Of a stretch of 64,000 bases of DNA, positions 41,532 to 50,877 are shown one piece after another. Origin of the DNA: an uncultured Paracoccaceae bacterium (GTDB lineage Bacteria > Pseudomonadota > Alphaproteobacteria > Rhodobacterales > Rhodobacteraceae); assembly GCA_947493335.1 (NCBI GenBank), contig CANLQO010000005.1, positions 62,001 through 126,000 of the forward strand. Reading direction: 5' to 3'. The notes beneath the pieces were generated by a model. The model had not been told where the DNA came from and did no database searches. It saw nothing but the letters and a program-made list of their open reading frames with translations. The stretch's first letter is position 1. Every line of letters begins with the position of its first letter. Position numbers and translations under genes: made by a program.

Positions 41532-42150
41532 AACACTCTCGACCTTTGCCTTGGCGTGGGGTGCCTTCGCTGTTGCCGCGCTCTCGCCCGGTCCGAATAT
41601 GCTTGCGGTCGCGTCGCGATCCCTTGGTACTGGCCGGCTTTCAGGGCAGTTTGTTGCCCTCGGCATCGCTATTGGCGCATTTGTCTGGGCCATGTTTGCA
41701 GTGATAGGACTTGATCAGGTGTTTGCGCAGTTTCCGAAACTTCCCACGGTCTTGGGAACGGTCGGAGGTGCCTATTTGATCTATTTGGGTTCTAAGGGAC
41801 TTAGGTCTGCCCTAAATCACAATGGAACAACCGTTGGTGCGGCGATGACTGCAAGCCGGGCTGAGGATCTCCGTCATGGTCTGTTGGTGACATTGACCAA
41901 TCCAAAGGTCGGATTGCTGTGGATTTCATTGTCATTGTTGGTGACATCAGCAGCGAACACGGCAGGTTCAAAACTTCTCTTTGCCGGAGGCGCGGCGCTG
42001 CTGGCCTACCTGATCTATGGCGGCTACGGGATTTTCTTTTCGAGCGGGATTGCCCGATCCGCATTCCATCGGTTTAGCCGGATCGCCGATGCTGCATTTG
42101 GGATAACGTTCTGTGCGTTTGGCGTTGGTTTGATCTGGACCTTGATGTGA
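41521..42150 (+). CDS. LysE/RhtB-family amino-acid exporter
   Basis: The 209-residue membrane protein has the LysE topology of six helices and the family marks: AALSPGPNMLAVASRSLGTG (SPGPN...) near the N-terminus, VGGAYLIYLGSKGLRSA in the middle and LLVTLTNPKVGLLWISL (NPK) in the second half. It exports an amino acid or a similar small metabolite. The ATG at 41521 follows GGAAGGG; a second ATG at 41524 is equally possible. It is convergent with a DMT transporter gene 14 bases away. Confidence 0.9.
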   Translation: MMSETLSTFALAWGAFAVAALSPGPNMLAVASRSLGTGRLSGQFVALGIAIGAFVWAMFAVIGLDQVFAQFPKLPTVLGTVGGAYLIYLGSKGLRSALNHNGTTVGAAMTASRAEDLRHGLLVTLTNPKVGLLWISLSLLVTSAANTAGSKLLFAGGAALLAYLIYGGYGIFFSSGIARSAFHRFSRIADAAFGITFCAFGVGLIWTLM

Positions 42151-42164
42151 TGTCTTAAGGGACC

Positions 42165-43067
42165 TCAGTGAGATGACCTTTGCCGCAATGATAAAGCGCC
42201 GCAGGCGAGAATACCGCCGATCCCCAACATGGTTGGGAGATTTGGTGAATCGCGGAACCACATGACGTCAATCAAAACGGTGTATATCACTGACGAGTAA
42301 AGGAATGGCGCCAAGAACGGAGTTGTTACGCGGGCAGCGGCCGTCAGGAAACAAACCTGTCCGAGGACAGCAGCAGTTCCTAGAGCCAGCAACATGCCTG
42401 TCTGGTATAGGGTCGGAATCGTCAAGTCGCCGAAGATCAGAAGGATCGCGCCTGACAGCGCCGCTCCCAAAAGGTTGCTGACGAACAAAACCGTGGGCTT
42501 GCTGTCCTGGCCTGTTGCGAGGCGGCGCAGCAAAACCAGCTCCAGCCCCATGCAGGCTGCGGCCGCCAACGCCAAGAGGGTACCGAGAATGGATGTTCCC
42601 GAAGCTGGCTGCAGGATGAACCAAACCCCACCGAGCCCCAAGGCGAGCGCGACCTTCAGGCGTCCATCCGCGTGTTCGCGCAACACCAGAACAGACAGGA
42701 TCACGGCGAAAGCTGGGGCGAGCAAACCCATGGCGTTTGCCAAGGTCAGCGGGATCAGCTGAACCGCAGCGAACATCAGGAATATCCCGCCGAACCCTGC
42801 AAACGTGCGCAACAGGTAGGGCGTGAGCGTAGCGACAGGCAATCGACCTTGAATGAAATGCTCAAAGGGCATGGTCAGAACCATCGCAATGGCATAGCGC
42901 GAAAAGGTTATCTGCAATGCTTTCAGGCCTTCGCTTGCACCACTCGGGTGACCGGCCTGCTTGGCGAATGCGTTCATCAAGGTGAAGCAAAATGTTCCAG
43001 CCAGCATCAAGCCGGCTGCAACCAACCTATGTGACACGGCGGTTTTTGGCTGCCACAGACGCCGCAT
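42165..43067 (-). CDS. EamA/DMT-family transporter, second of a pair
   Basis: This ten-helix drug/metabolite transporter has two EamA repeats. The first ends with FGGIFLMFAAVQLIPLTLAN and AVILSVLVLREHAD. The second has CMGLELVLLRRLATG and the closing IDVMWFRDSPNLPTMLGIGGI. The start is uncertain: the ATG at 43067 overlaps the upstream DMT gene by 41 bases, and a GTG at about 43043 would shorten the overlap. The pair is co-transcribed and divergent from a LysR gene. Substrate unknown. Confidence 0.85.
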   Translation of the reverse strand: MRRLWQPKTAVSHRLVAAGLMLAGTFCFTLMNAFAKQAGHPSGASEGLKALQITFSRYAIAMVLTMPFEHFIQGRLPVATLTPYLLRTFAGFGGIFLMFAAVQLIPLTLANAMGLLAPAFAVILSVLVLREHADGRLKVALALGLGGVWFILQPASGTSILGTLLALAAAACMGLELVLLRRLATGQDSKPTVLFVSNLLGAALSGAILLIFGDLTIPTLYQTGMLLALGTAAVLGQVCFLTAAARVTTPFLAPFLYSSVIYTVLIDVMWFRDSPNLPTMLGIGGILACGALSLRQRSSH

Positions 43068-43980
43068 TGCGTCGACTGGCTTGCAATGATGCCAGACCGG
43101 CCAGCCCAATCATGCCCAGGCCCAGACAGGTCAGGCCGCTTGGCCAGTCTTCGAACAGGATGATACCAAGCAATGCAGCGAAAATCAGATAGCTGTAGTC
43201 AAAAGCGGCAATCACCTCGGGTTGCTTCGACTGATATGCCCGCGCAAGCCCCACACTGACACCAAGGAAGAGTCCGGCCAGCACAACCACAAAGGACAGG
43301 TGTTCCGCCGAAAGTTCAGACCACCGTCCAAACAAGAACTGATAGTCAGGCAAGCGCGTGCCCGGTATCCACAAGATTGCAAGACTGGCCAGACCACCGA
43401 ACACCAGCAGTGTGATGTTCAGCGCAAAACCCAGCACCACTGGATGTTCGTTCTCGCATTTGGCGGACGTGATAGTCGCCGCGAGCGCATAGAGCAGAGC
43501 AGCGGCGAGCGGGACCAAACTGTACCAGTTAAAGGCTGCAGCGTTGGGTTGCAGAACAAGGCCCACACCGATCAGGCCAAGCAAAATAGCGCCCCACTGA
43601 GTGGCGCTAATCTTCCGGTTCAAAACCAGCGCTGACAGGGCCGTTATGAACAGTGGGCCGGTGTACAAAGAAGCGGCAAGTACCGAAAGGCTCAGCACTG
43701 GTATTGCAGCATAGATGGCAAGATACATCGCCGTCAGAAGTAGGCCGCGCAAGTAGACCCAGCCGGCGTGCCGGGGGCGCAATCGTCCACGCCGGATCAG
43801 CGCAAGCACCGGCAGCACCATGAGTGACCGAAGCACATACACCTGCCACAGCGACATGTCCGATGACATCAGCTTGATGAGGGCGTCCGTCAGAGCCATG
43901 GCGAAGACGGTGACGATGATTACAAAGACAGAGACGACTTCGAATGCGTGAGCGTTGTGTGCGGCGGTAGGACGGATCAT
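43027..43980 (-). CDS. EamA/DMT-family transporter, first of a pair
   Basis: This 317-residue inner-membrane transporter of about ten helices has two EamA units (MALTDALIKLMSSDMSLWQV; SVLAASLYTGPLFITALSAL; then IAAFDYSYLIFAALLGIILF with FEDWPSG near the end). It starts at an ATG about 75 bases from the divergent LysR gene at 44056, which probably controls it. The two neighbouring DMT genes may form a heteromeric exporter or simply be duplicated. They are only moderately alike in sequence. Confidence 0.88.
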   Translation of the reverse strand: MIRPTAAHNAHAFEVVSVFVIIVTVFAMALTDALIKLMSSDMSLWQVYVLRSLMVLPVLALIRRGRLRPRHAGWVYLRGLLLTAMYLAIYAAIPVLSLSVLAASLYTGPLFITALSALVLNRKISATQWGAILLGLIGVGLVLQPNAAAFNWYSLVPLAAALLYALAATITSAKCENEHPVVLGFALNITLLVFGGLASLAILWIPGTRLPDYQFLFGRWSELSAEHLSFVVVLAGLFLGVSVGLARAYQSKQPEVIAAFDYSYLIFAALLGIILFEDWPSGLTCLGLGMIGLAGLASLQASRRNAASVAAKNRRVT

Positions 43981-44055
43981 GTCCAGATCATCGCACTAGA
44001 GTAATCGACCGAAAATTGATAATAAATGAAGTAAATTATTCGAAATGAGTGAACA

Positions 44056-44943
44056 ATGGATCGCAATGTCTACCATGGACTTTCTGTATTTCATGCCATC
44101 GCCAAGTGCGGGACGCTGCGAGAAGCCGCGCGGTCCTTGAACGTCAAGCCGCCCGCTGTTTCATATCAGCTGAAGGCGTTCGAGGATTGGATCGGCACTC
44201 CACTTTTTGTGCGCAGTACACGGTCGATTGCCCTGACCGATGCGGGCAAGGAACTGCTGCAGGGCAGCCAACCATTGATCAAAAGCCTTGATGACGTGCT
44301 GCAATCCACCAGAAGTATCGGCAGCACCACAGGAGGCACGTTACGGATCAGTCTTCCGTATCGTGCCTGGCAATTGGTCATCGCTCCGACGCTGGAAGGT
44401 TTCCGCGCCGACTTTCCCAATATCCAGCTTGAGTTCTCAATCGAAGAAAAGTTGACCGACATTGTGGAGGAAGGGTTTCACGCCGGCGTCCGGTTGGGCG
44501 ATCATCTGCAGGATGGCATGCTGCGTCGCAAACTGACCGATCCTCTGCGCGTCGCCATAGTCGGTTCTTCGGATTATCTGGAAACCCGGGGTGTTCCGCA
44601 ATGCCTCGAAGATCTGACCAACCATGACTGTATTGCCTATCGAGGGGCTTCTTCGGGGCAGGTGCAGCCTTGGATATTTACCAAGGACAAAGAGAAGACT
44701 TCTTTCACACCCAAGGCTGCCCTGATCTTTGATGATATGAGGACAGCGGTTGAGGCGGCGGAGCAGGGCTTTGGTCTGGCCTGGAGCCTGCACAGAGGGG
44801 TAGACGAAAAAATCCGCTCGGGCACCCTGCACGAAGTTCTGAAACCGCTGTCCGCCGAAAGACCGGGTTTTTACATCTACTATCCGCGCCAGATCAAAAC
44901 GCTACTTATCTTGAGGGCGTTTCTGGATCACTTTGCGCAGTGA
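44056..44943 (+). CDS. LysR-family transcriptional regulator (GcvA-like)
   Basis: The 295-residue regulator has an HTH (LSVFHAIAKCGTLREAARSL, VKPPAVSYQLKAFEDWIGTP, LFVRSTRSIALTDAGKELL) and an effector domain with GGTLRISLPYRAWQL and FHAGVRLGDHLQDGM. The layout is typical of GcvA/AmpR-like members. It is divergent from two DMT transporter genes and is followed after 49 bases by a phosphotransferase gene on its own strand. Confidence 0.92.
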   Translation: MDRNVYHGLSVFHAIAKCGTLREAARSLNVKPPAVSYQLKAFEDWIGTPLFVRSTRSIALTDAGKELLQGSQPLIKSLDDVLQSTRSIGSTTGGTLRISLPYRAWQLVIAPTLEGFRADFPNIQLEFSIEEKLTDIVEEGFHAGVRLGDHLQDGMLRRKLTDPLRVAIVGSSDYLETRGVPQCLEDLTNHDCIAYRGASSGQVQPWIFTKDKEKTSFTPKAALIFDDMRTAVEAAEQGFGLAWSLHRGVDEKIRSGTLHEVLKPLSAERPGFYIYYPRQIKTLLILRAFLDHFAQ

Positions 44944-44992
44944 GGAAGGCGCAACACCGCTCCGAGAACCGATAAACTGATTGCGAGGTCCC

Positions 44993-46072
44993 ATGCAGCT
45001 TCCATCCAATCTAGCGGCCATCAGCCAGGACTGGCTTGAGAGCCTACTGACGGACGGGCGAAAGCTGCCAGCATTCGACTTGCACCCTCTTGATGCGAAC
45101 AACAGCAGCACGGCGCGGCTGGTGTTTCGCGAAGCGCCGGAAGGCGCGACCCTTCCGCAATCGCTTGTCCTCAAGCTGTGTCCGGAGGGGCATGCGTTTC
45201 TTGGGACGTCTGAGCCAAATTACTATTTACGAGACTACGTTGGGCTTCAAGATGCCCCGCTCTTGAAATGTTTCGCCGCGGCTAGAAAGGTATCCAAGAC
45301 CACTGAGAGTCTGGGCGCAGGCTACGCCTTGCTGCTTGAAGATGTGTCTTTGACACATCGCGACAACAAAATGATCGAGCCAACGCCGACTCATGCCGCA
45401 AAGCTTGGTGCAGCGCTCGGTCGATTACATTCCTTCCGCTGGGGCCCAACCGCCGATACCGAAGGGGCGCATGACCTCGCCGGAGCGCTTGATCGTTATC
45501 TGGCCCATGTCTCATCAGGGATCAGTCCGATCTTCGACGCGATGGGGGATGATCTCGATAACACCAGCCGAAAAAGGCTGGTGCAGGCGTTTGAAGTTGA
45601 CGCGCCTAACATGCTCAACCGTGCATTGAAGGGTGACGGTGTTGCGCTTCTACACGGTGATCCGAATCCGTCCAACGTGCTGACACAAGTCGAAGATGGG
45701 ACTCTTAATGCGCCTCTCTATCTCATTGATCGCCAACCCTTCGAGTGGTCATTGCGCCTGTGGCTGAGCGCCTCAGACCTTGTCTACGCAGTGGTTCCGT
45801 TCTGGCCAGTGGAACATCGCAGACTCTTGCAACAAAACTTACTGAAAGACTATTTTCTTGCATTGGGTGAGGCGGAAATCAGCGACTACACATGGGAGGC
45901 TTTGATGGAAGACTGGCGCGCCTGCGCCTGCATCGCCGCCTTCACCGCGCTTGAATGGGGAACTAACCCAAATTCGCTGAAGGACATGAAGTGGCTTTGG
46001 GAACGGCAAATGGAACGCGCCGTGTGTTTCCTCCGTGACTGTGATGCAGGGGGCGAGGAGCTTTCAATGTAG
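44993..46072 (+). CDS. Aminoglycoside-phosphotransferase-fold kinase
   Basis: This 359-residue protein is of the APH/EcKinase-like phosphotransferase family. ATP-binding N-lobe motifs include SLVLKLCPEGH and a helix with NYYLRDYVG. The catalytic loop is HGDPNPSNVL (Brenner-type HGDxxxxN, about residue 220), followed by YLIDRQPFEW in place of the usual IDW/DFG. It phosphorylates a small molecule that cannot be identified. The ATG at 44993 has GAGGT upstream. It follows the LysR gene and precedes about 230 bases without a gene. Confidence 0.82.
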   Translation: MQLPSNLAAISQDWLESLLTDGRKLPAFDLHPLDANNSSTARLVFREAPEGATLPQSLVLKLCPEGHAFLGTSEPNYYLRDYVGLQDAPLLKCFAAARKVSKTTESLGAGYALLLEDVSLTHRDNKMIEPTPTHAAKLGAALGRLHSFRWGPTADTEGAHDLAGALDRYLAHVSSGISPIFDAMGDDLDNTSRKRLVQAFEVDAPNMLNRALKGDGVALLHGDPNPSNVLTQVEDGTLNAPLYLIDRQPFEWSLRLWLSASDLVYAVVPFWPVEHRRLLQQNLLKDYFLALGEAEISDYTWEALMEDWRACACIAAFTALEWGTNPNSLKDMKWLWERQMERAVCFLRDCDAGGEELSM

Positions 46073-46303
46073 AGACAGATTGATGACTGTCTTGCCGCGT
46101 GTGGTTCAAAATTCGAACTGCTGCACTTTGTGCGACTGGCGGCTATTCGGGCTGCGGCTGCAGCATTGTGAACAGTCCATGGTTGTCGGCTCTAGGCCGG
46201 CCCCGAATACTGCGAATTCGGACCATCGATGAGATGTTGCGTTGCTTAGGATGACGGTGAGCCCCAAAGCTGCTGTTTACGCGTCTGGCTTCTATGGCCA
46301 CTT

Positions 46304-47188
46304 TCAAGTCGCGCCTAAGGTCAAGTTCAGATTGATCAGCCAATCTTTAGCTGCTTTGATTGACAGTCTTGAGGTTTGGTCAACATGCGACAACATCCAG
46401 ACTTCTCTGGTTGGGTATCTCGCGCTTCCGCTTAATTCGACTTCTCGAAGTCGCGGATCGCCTGATGCAATTGCCCTTGGCAGAAGTGTCTTGCCAATTC
46501 CTTCCGCGACGGCCCGCATACCTGTCTCAGCATCCGCAATTCTTAGATTTGCCCGTCTTTTGGAGGACTTCACGGCGTTTTCAAGCCAACGCGCTTGTGG
46601 CAAGTCCAAATGCGCCTCGTCATAGGTAATCCATCTCAAAGCCGCATCTTGGTCTGATGACGTCGAACTTGGAGCGTATGCCGCAAATGATAACTTGCCG
46701 AGCCTTTGGGCTTTTGTTCTCAAGCCTCCTCCGGATGGACGTGCAAAGCGCACGGCGAGATCTGCTTCTCGTTTAAACAGATCCAGATTGCCCGAGCTGG
46801 GAACGAGTTCAACGGTGAGGTTTGGATGCAACCGTTCCAAAGTGGCGAGGTTGGGAACGAGGAATCTGTTAACGATAATTGGCACCGAACTGATCCGAAC
46901 ACTTCCTGTAACGCGCTGTGCGCTCTCGCCAGACACTGCGCTTATCGCGAGGTTCCCTGCCTCTACAGCTTCAGCGTAAGGCAAGATTTTCAACGCTGCG
47001 TCCGTTGGTTCGTAGCGTCCACTTGCACTGCGCACGAATAACGCGGTTTTTATTGACGCCTCCAGCTCTCTGACCCTGCGGGCCACCGTTGTTTCGCTGA
47101 CACCCAGCGTGCGGCCTGCTTGCGTTAACTTACCTTCGCGGTGAAGCGCCAAGAGATACTTGAGATCGTTCCAATCGTGACCCTGCAT
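46304..47188 (-). CDS. LysR-family transcriptional regulator
   Basis: The 294-residue regulator starts at the ATG at 47188 (MQGHDWNDLKYLLALHREGK). The HTH is LTQAGRTLGVSETTVARRVR, and the C-terminal effector domain has GSVRISSVPIIVNRFLVPNL and READLAVRFARPSGGG. The open frame extends upstream to 47353 without convincing sequence. It is divergent from a YciI-like gene 90 bases away and probably controls that short operon. Confidence 0.9.
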   Translation of the reverse strand: MQGHDWNDLKYLLALHREGKLTQAGRTLGVSETTVARRVRELEASIKTALFVRSASGRYEPTDAALKILPYAEAVEAGNLAISAVSGESAQRVTGSVRISSVPIIVNRFLVPNLATLERLHPNLTVELVPSSGNLDLFKREADLAVRFARPSGGGLRTKAQRLGKLSFAAYAPSSTSSDQDAALRWITYDEAHLDLPQARWLENAVKSSKRRANLRIADAETGMRAVAEGIGKTLLPRAIASGDPRLREVELSGSARYPTREVWMLSHVDQTSRLSIKAAKDWLINLNLTLGAT

Positions 47189-47278
47189 TCCTGCAGAGTA
47201 GAGCGTCAAATTTACGAGGACAATCTTCAGTGTTGATGTGCCAATTATGGTCTCAGGAGATTTAACGGAGGCCAGATT

Positions 47279-47584
47279 ATGAAGTTCATCATCCTGTTTG
47301 AAGATGCGGCAGATGCCGACCCAGACATCCGCAAAACCTTTATGACCAAACACCTCAATTTCCTTGAGAAAAACTCGGACCGAATAAGTGCCGCCGGACC
47401 GTTGTTGGACACTGCAGGACTTGGACGCGATGGGTTGTGGATCGTAGACGCTGGGTCAGAGGATGAGGTGGATCGACTAGTGCGCGAAGATCCATTTTGG
47501 CCGACTGGCCTTAGGAAATCGTATTCGATCATCAAGTGGCGACAGGTCTATTTGGACGGTGCGCGGTTGATCAGTCCGGGCTAA
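47279..47584 (+). CDS. YciI-like domain protein
   Basis: The 101-residue protein has the YCII ferredoxin-like fold pattern: MKFIILFEDAAD as first strand, a helix with RKTFMTKHLNFLEKN, then ISAAGPLLDTAGLGRDGLWI and a late REDPFWPTGLRKSYSIIKW. The family has a conserved His/Asp pair and may act in chlorinated-aromatic or related metabolism, but most members are unassigned. GGAGG lies close before the ATG. It pairs with a NIPSNAP-type gene under a divergent LysR. Confidence 0.75.
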   Translation: MKFIILFEDAADADPDIRKTFMTKHLNFLEKNSDRISAAGPLLDTAGLGRDGLWIVDAGSEDEVDRLVREDPFWPTGLRKSYSIIKWRQVYLDGARLISPG

Positions 47585-47676
47585 AGAACCCTGTCTCATA
47601 GGGGGAGGAAACACTGGCGCGGAGTGATGATCAGGAAACAACGACATGGATGAAACTGAACGGAGATAGCACAGGA

Positions 47677-48012
47677 ATGATCACATGTTTTATTCAATAC
47701 GAACTCACACCAGGAAACCTGGCCGAATTTGAAGCTTACGGAAAGTCCTGGATTGCTCTGGTCGAGAAGTTCGGCGGAACTCATCACGGCTACCTTCTGC
47801 CCCATGAGGGACCAAGTGATCTTGCGACTGCATCCTTTTCATTCGAAAGCTTGGCGGAGTACGAGCGTTACCGGGAAAAGATCAAAACGGATGATTGTTG
47901 CCAAGCCGTCTTTGAATTCGCTCGTGAGACAGGGTGCATTAAACGCTATGTCCGGTACTTCATGCGCCCGGTTTTTGATGGCGATGCCAACGCCGCGCAG
48001 GATTTTGTTTAG
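47677..48012 (+). CDS. NIPSNAP-family protein
   Basis: From the ATG at 47677 the 111-residue product reads as one ferredoxin-like NIPSNAP unit: CFIQYELTPGNLAEFEAYGK, LVEKFGGTHHGYLLPHEG and FSFESLAEYERYREKIK. The usual C-terminal ending is replaced by a short divergent tail. An upstream ATG at 47650 is possible. The function of bacterial NIPSNAP proteins is unknown. Spacing of about 90 bases to the YciI gene suggests one transcript. Confidence 0.75.
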   Translation: MITCFIQYELTPGNLAEFEAYGKSWIALVEKFGGTHHGYLLPHEGPSDLATASFSFESLAEYERYREKIKTDDCCQAVFEFARETGCIKRYVRYFMRPVFDGDANAAQDFV

Positions 48013-48093
48013 GCTGGCCTTTGCGTCAGCGATCTAAGAGATGGCGTTGTACGCTGTCAGCGAGTTCTGAAGACCCGTTACATTGCGCTTGTA

Positions 48094-48163
48094 GCGAACG
48101 GCGGCTTTGCAGGCTGCGACTGCGGAAACTTGAAAGTTACTCGAAGGTCCGGATTGGGCCGCG
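48094..48163 (+). repeat. Degenerate intergenic repeat, copy A
   Basis: The non-coding stretch starting GCGAACGGCGGCTTT and ending near GGTCCGGATTGGGCCGCG aligns by eye over about 70 bases with 50878-50947. The end also resembles 40073. It lies in the 235-base gap between the NIPSNAP gene and the next gene. Confidence 0.35.
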
Positions 48164-48247
48164 ATTTCCCTTTGCATTCTTCCAGCTTATCGATCCACCT
48201 GCGTTGGATACACTTTGGTGGCCGCTGCCCACAACAAAGACGCCCTT

Positions 48248-48640
48248 TCAGGTCATTGAAGGTTCGCGGGCCAGATATCTGTTTGCAGCAATCCCAGTTA
48301 GACTCAGGGCGCTTAGGGCCAACCCGACACTTGTGATGAAAACATCCACATTCGTCGTGCGCCCGGCGATCGTGTCACCAATTTGCTGCGCGACAACACC
48401 AACCAGCGCCAGAAGCAAGAAACCGGACCGCCGCGTTCCAAGAGCGATCACCAGAACCAGCCAGATCGCAACCGTCTTACCCGTCCAACTGATGTGCATG
48501 AAGCCGTGATTGGGAAGTGGCATGGCCATTGCGTCGTAAAAGCCAGGCTGATCCGTCAAAGCGATAAAGATGAGCATGCCGTAGAGCAGCACCAGAAGTG
48601 CGGGAGCCGCCAGAGCCCATAGGGGCAGACGACGGGTCAT
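48248..48640 (-). CDS. Small membrane protein, four predicted helices
   Basis: The 130-residue hydrophobic protein (WALAAPALLVLLYGMLIFIA; TVAIWLVLVIALG; SGFLLLALVGVVAQQIGD; VGLALSALSLTGIAA) has no motif I recognise. The ATG at 48640 follows GGAGGG and overlaps the stop of the upstream membrane-protein gene by four bases, so the two are coupled and probably interact in the membrane. Confidence 0.7.
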   Translation of the reverse strand: MTRRLPLWALAAPALLVLLYGMLIFIALTDQPGFYDAMAMPLPNHGFMHISWTGKTVAIWLVLVIALGTRRSGFLLLALVGVVAQQIGDTIAGRTTNVDVFITSVGLALSALSLTGIAANRYLAREPSMT

Positions 48641-49065
48641 GGCGCTGCCCTCCAACGGCGCACAAGATGATAGGTGGCCAACGCAGAAGGCAGGCCCAAT
48701 ATCAACCAGCCGGGGATGATCTGCGCCACAGACTGATCAAGATGCTGCGGCCCAATTATGAACATATCAACGGTGTCATTGACAAACTTCATGCCGAAGA
48801 CTGGTGCTAGTATCCAAGGCTTGCGCAACGCAAACCCAGCAACAAGTGCCGCGACATATCCAATGTTCTTGGATGCCCACATCCCACCAAGATGTGCGAC
48901 GACCGGGTGCGATGTGTCCAAACCTTCAAGCGCCTCTCCGTAGAATATCCCGAATTGGCCCAGGCCGGAAAGAATGCCGACCGTGCTGCCCGCAATCGTG
49001 ATCATGCCATAAAGCCAGATCCACCAGTGGATCCGCATCCCTTCTGCCTTGAGCCAGCCCATCAT
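48637..49065 (-). CDS. Small membrane protein, four predicted helices
   Basis: The 142-residue membrane protein (WIWLYGMITIAGSTVGILSG; IGYVAALVAGFALRKPWIL; IIPGWLILGLPSALATYHLV) has conserved-looking polar loops (GLDTSHPVVAHLGGMWASKN; FVNDTVDMFIIGPQHLDQ). Family unknown. It lies between the secreted-protein gene (four bases upstream) and the second small membrane protein, and the three form a compact operon divergent from a LysR gene. Confidence 0.7.
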   Translation of the reverse strand: MMGWLKAEGMRIHWWIWLYGMITIAGSTVGILSGLGQFGIFYGEALEGLDTSHPVVAHLGGMWASKNIGYVAALVAGFALRKPWILAPVFGMKFVNDTVDMFIIGPQHLDQSVAQIIPGWLILGLPSALATYHLVRRWRAAP

Positions 49066-49069
49066 GTGC

Positions 49070-49606
49070 TTACCCCTGCGCGTCGCTTACGGTGACAGGG
49101 AAAACCGGATTGAAGCCAGCTCCGCGGATAACGCCCGTTGAGAAATCGACCACGATCCGATCTGGCCCAAGGATTGCGGCTTGTGGCTCTGCGCTGCCTT
49201 CAATCATGCGGGACGCGGCGGTGTCGAAGCTGACAGCGGTGATGGCTTTGCCCTCTGGCAAGTCAAATACGAAGTAGTTGCGGTCGTGATTGCCATCTGG
49301 TGTCGGCCCGCTGAGCTGCTGGGCAAAGGGGCTGTCCCCCCACGCGAAGCGGATCGCGTCAGCCGTGATGTCAACGTCGTAAAGCGTAATGAACGCCGGA
49401 AACTCGACCCCGTCTCCGACGGTTGCGAATTGGTTGTTAACAAGATCAAAGGCGGACACATCCACCTCGGCACCTTCGGTCTGAGCGCCCTGAAAGGTGT
49501 TGGTAATCACGACGGTCGCGCCGTTCAGGCCCGTGGCGTGTCCGTCGGCGATGGCATGGGACGCCACCAAAAGTGTGGCGACTGTGGTAAGTGCGGCGAT
49601 TTTCAT
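49070..49606 (-). CDS. Secreted protein of unknown function
   Basis: The 178-residue product begins with a clear signal peptide (MKIAALTTVATLLVASHAIA, cleaved before DGHATG). The mature part is beta-rich and acidic (ATVVITNTFQGAQTEGAEVD, FDLPEGKAITAVSFDTAASR, DRIVVDFSTGVIRGAG) without catalytic motifs. It reads like a small jelly-roll or immunoglobulin-type domain. The ATG at 49606 follows GAGGGAAC. It is the first gene of an operon with two small membrane proteins and is divergent from LysR. Confidence 0.75.
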   Translation of the reverse strand: MKIAALTTVATLLVASHAIADGHATGLNGATVVITNTFQGAQTEGAEVDVSAFDLVNNQFATVGDGVEFPAFITLYDVDITADAIRFAWGDSPFAQQLSGPTPDGNHDRNYFVFDLPEGKAITAVSFDTAASRMIEGSAEPQAAILGPDRIVVDFSTGVIRGAGFNPVFPVTVSDAQG

Positions 49607-49718
49607 TTGAGAGTTCCCTCTTAGGTTCAACTCCAATCATCATGAATTTGACTTGCCACAATTCAAAATTAGTAGTTTTCATTTCATAATGAACGCCTGG
49701 GTCGCTAGGCTTGTGGCC

Positions 49719-50672
49719 ATGAGTAATACCCTCCAGAAACGCTTGTCCCGGATCGACCTGAACCTGCTGCCCTTGCTGCTCGTGTTGATGGAAACCCGGA
49801 GCACACAGGCAACCGCAGATCAGATTGGACGCACACAATCGGCGGTAAGCCATGCGCTCAACCGGTTACGCGACATGATGGGGGATCAGTTGTTTGTGCG
49901 TCACGGGCCAAAGCTGATCCCGACACCGCTGTTGTTGGAGCTGGAAACACCTATGCGACAGCTTCTTGGGGATGCTGCGAGCATTGTCGAGCGTGGTGTT
50001 GCCTTCGATCCTGCGCAATCAGACAGGGAGGTGGTGATCGGGTGTTTCGATCTTGTCATGCCGCTGGCGAGCCAGGTTAGCGAAGCCTTGAAGGTGCAAG
50101 GTCCAAACCTGACCTTCCGGATCACCGACGCCCGGTCATCAAATACGCGTCTGCGTACGGGTGAGATTGATTTGATCATTGGTCTGTACCGTAATAAGGC
50201 CGAGCCGGGACAGAGCGTGAGCTTTGTTCGGAATGTGGGCTGGGCGTTTTTGGCGTCCGAAAAGATGTTCATGCCCGACCGCCCCTCGGCTAAGGATTGG
50301 GCCGCAAGACCCCATGTACAAGTCTATACCGGTGGACAAGGTCGGTCACCCGTTGCGGATGCGGCCCGGCTTGCTGGCGTCAAGCGCTGCGTCGCTCTGC
50401 AGGTCGACAGCTTTATGCAAGCGCTGTTCACTGCCAGCCAGGAAAAGATGCTCTTTACAACCTTCCCGCTGCTTGCCCATCCAGTGGCGCAGCAGTTCGG
50501 GCTGAAGGCTTACCCACTTCCGTTTGAGATGCCCGACGCGCCGCTGTCGCTCGTGACCCGCGCCACGAAACATGACCCCTTCGCCAATTGGCTGCACAAC
50601 AGTGCAAAGGACGTGCTTTTGGACGCGCTGGAACGTGCTGCTCGCGACTTGCAAAAGGAAGCTTTGAACTAG
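49719..50672 (+). CDS. LysR-family transcriptional regulator (NodD/SyrM-like HTH)
   Basis: From the ATG at 49719 the product is 317 residues. It begins with RIDLNLLPLLLVLMETRSTQ, ADQIGRTQSAVSHALNRLRD and LFVRHGPKLIPTPLLLELE, the LysR HTH of the NodD-like branch. The effector domain contains REVVIGCFDLVMPL and EIDLIIGLYRNKAEPG. An ATG at 49689 is an alternative start. It is divergent from the secreted-protein operon, its likely target. Confidence 0.9.
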   Translation: MSNTLQKRLSRIDLNLLPLLLVLMETRSTQATADQIGRTQSAVSHALNRLRDMMGDQLFVRHGPKLIPTPLLLELETPMRQLLGDAASIVERGVAFDPAQSDREVVIGCFDLVMPLASQVSEALKVQGPNLTFRITDARSSNTRLRTGEIDLIIGLYRNKAEPGQSVSFVRNVGWAFLASEKMFMPDRPSAKDWAARPHVQVYTGGQGRSPVADAARLAGVKRCVALQVDSFMQALFTASQEKMLFTTFPLLAHPVAQQFGLKAYPLPFEMPDAPLSLVTRATKHDPFANWLHNSAKDVLLDALERAARDLQKEALN

Positions 50673-50877
50673 GCTTCGAGAGATTGTGACTTTGACGGTC
50701 GCGATCCCAGCCCCGTCATTTGCGACTGCAAAGGAATGCGAAGGGTGCGCTGAACGCTTGTTCAAGAAACCTGTGCTGCACTTGCTGAGATTTAGTCGCT
50801 AAATTTTTTGCGTCAGTGCAGCGCCCGGTTTGTCCCTCGGAGCATGATTTCGCCCACGCCTTGACCGCGCTGCTTCC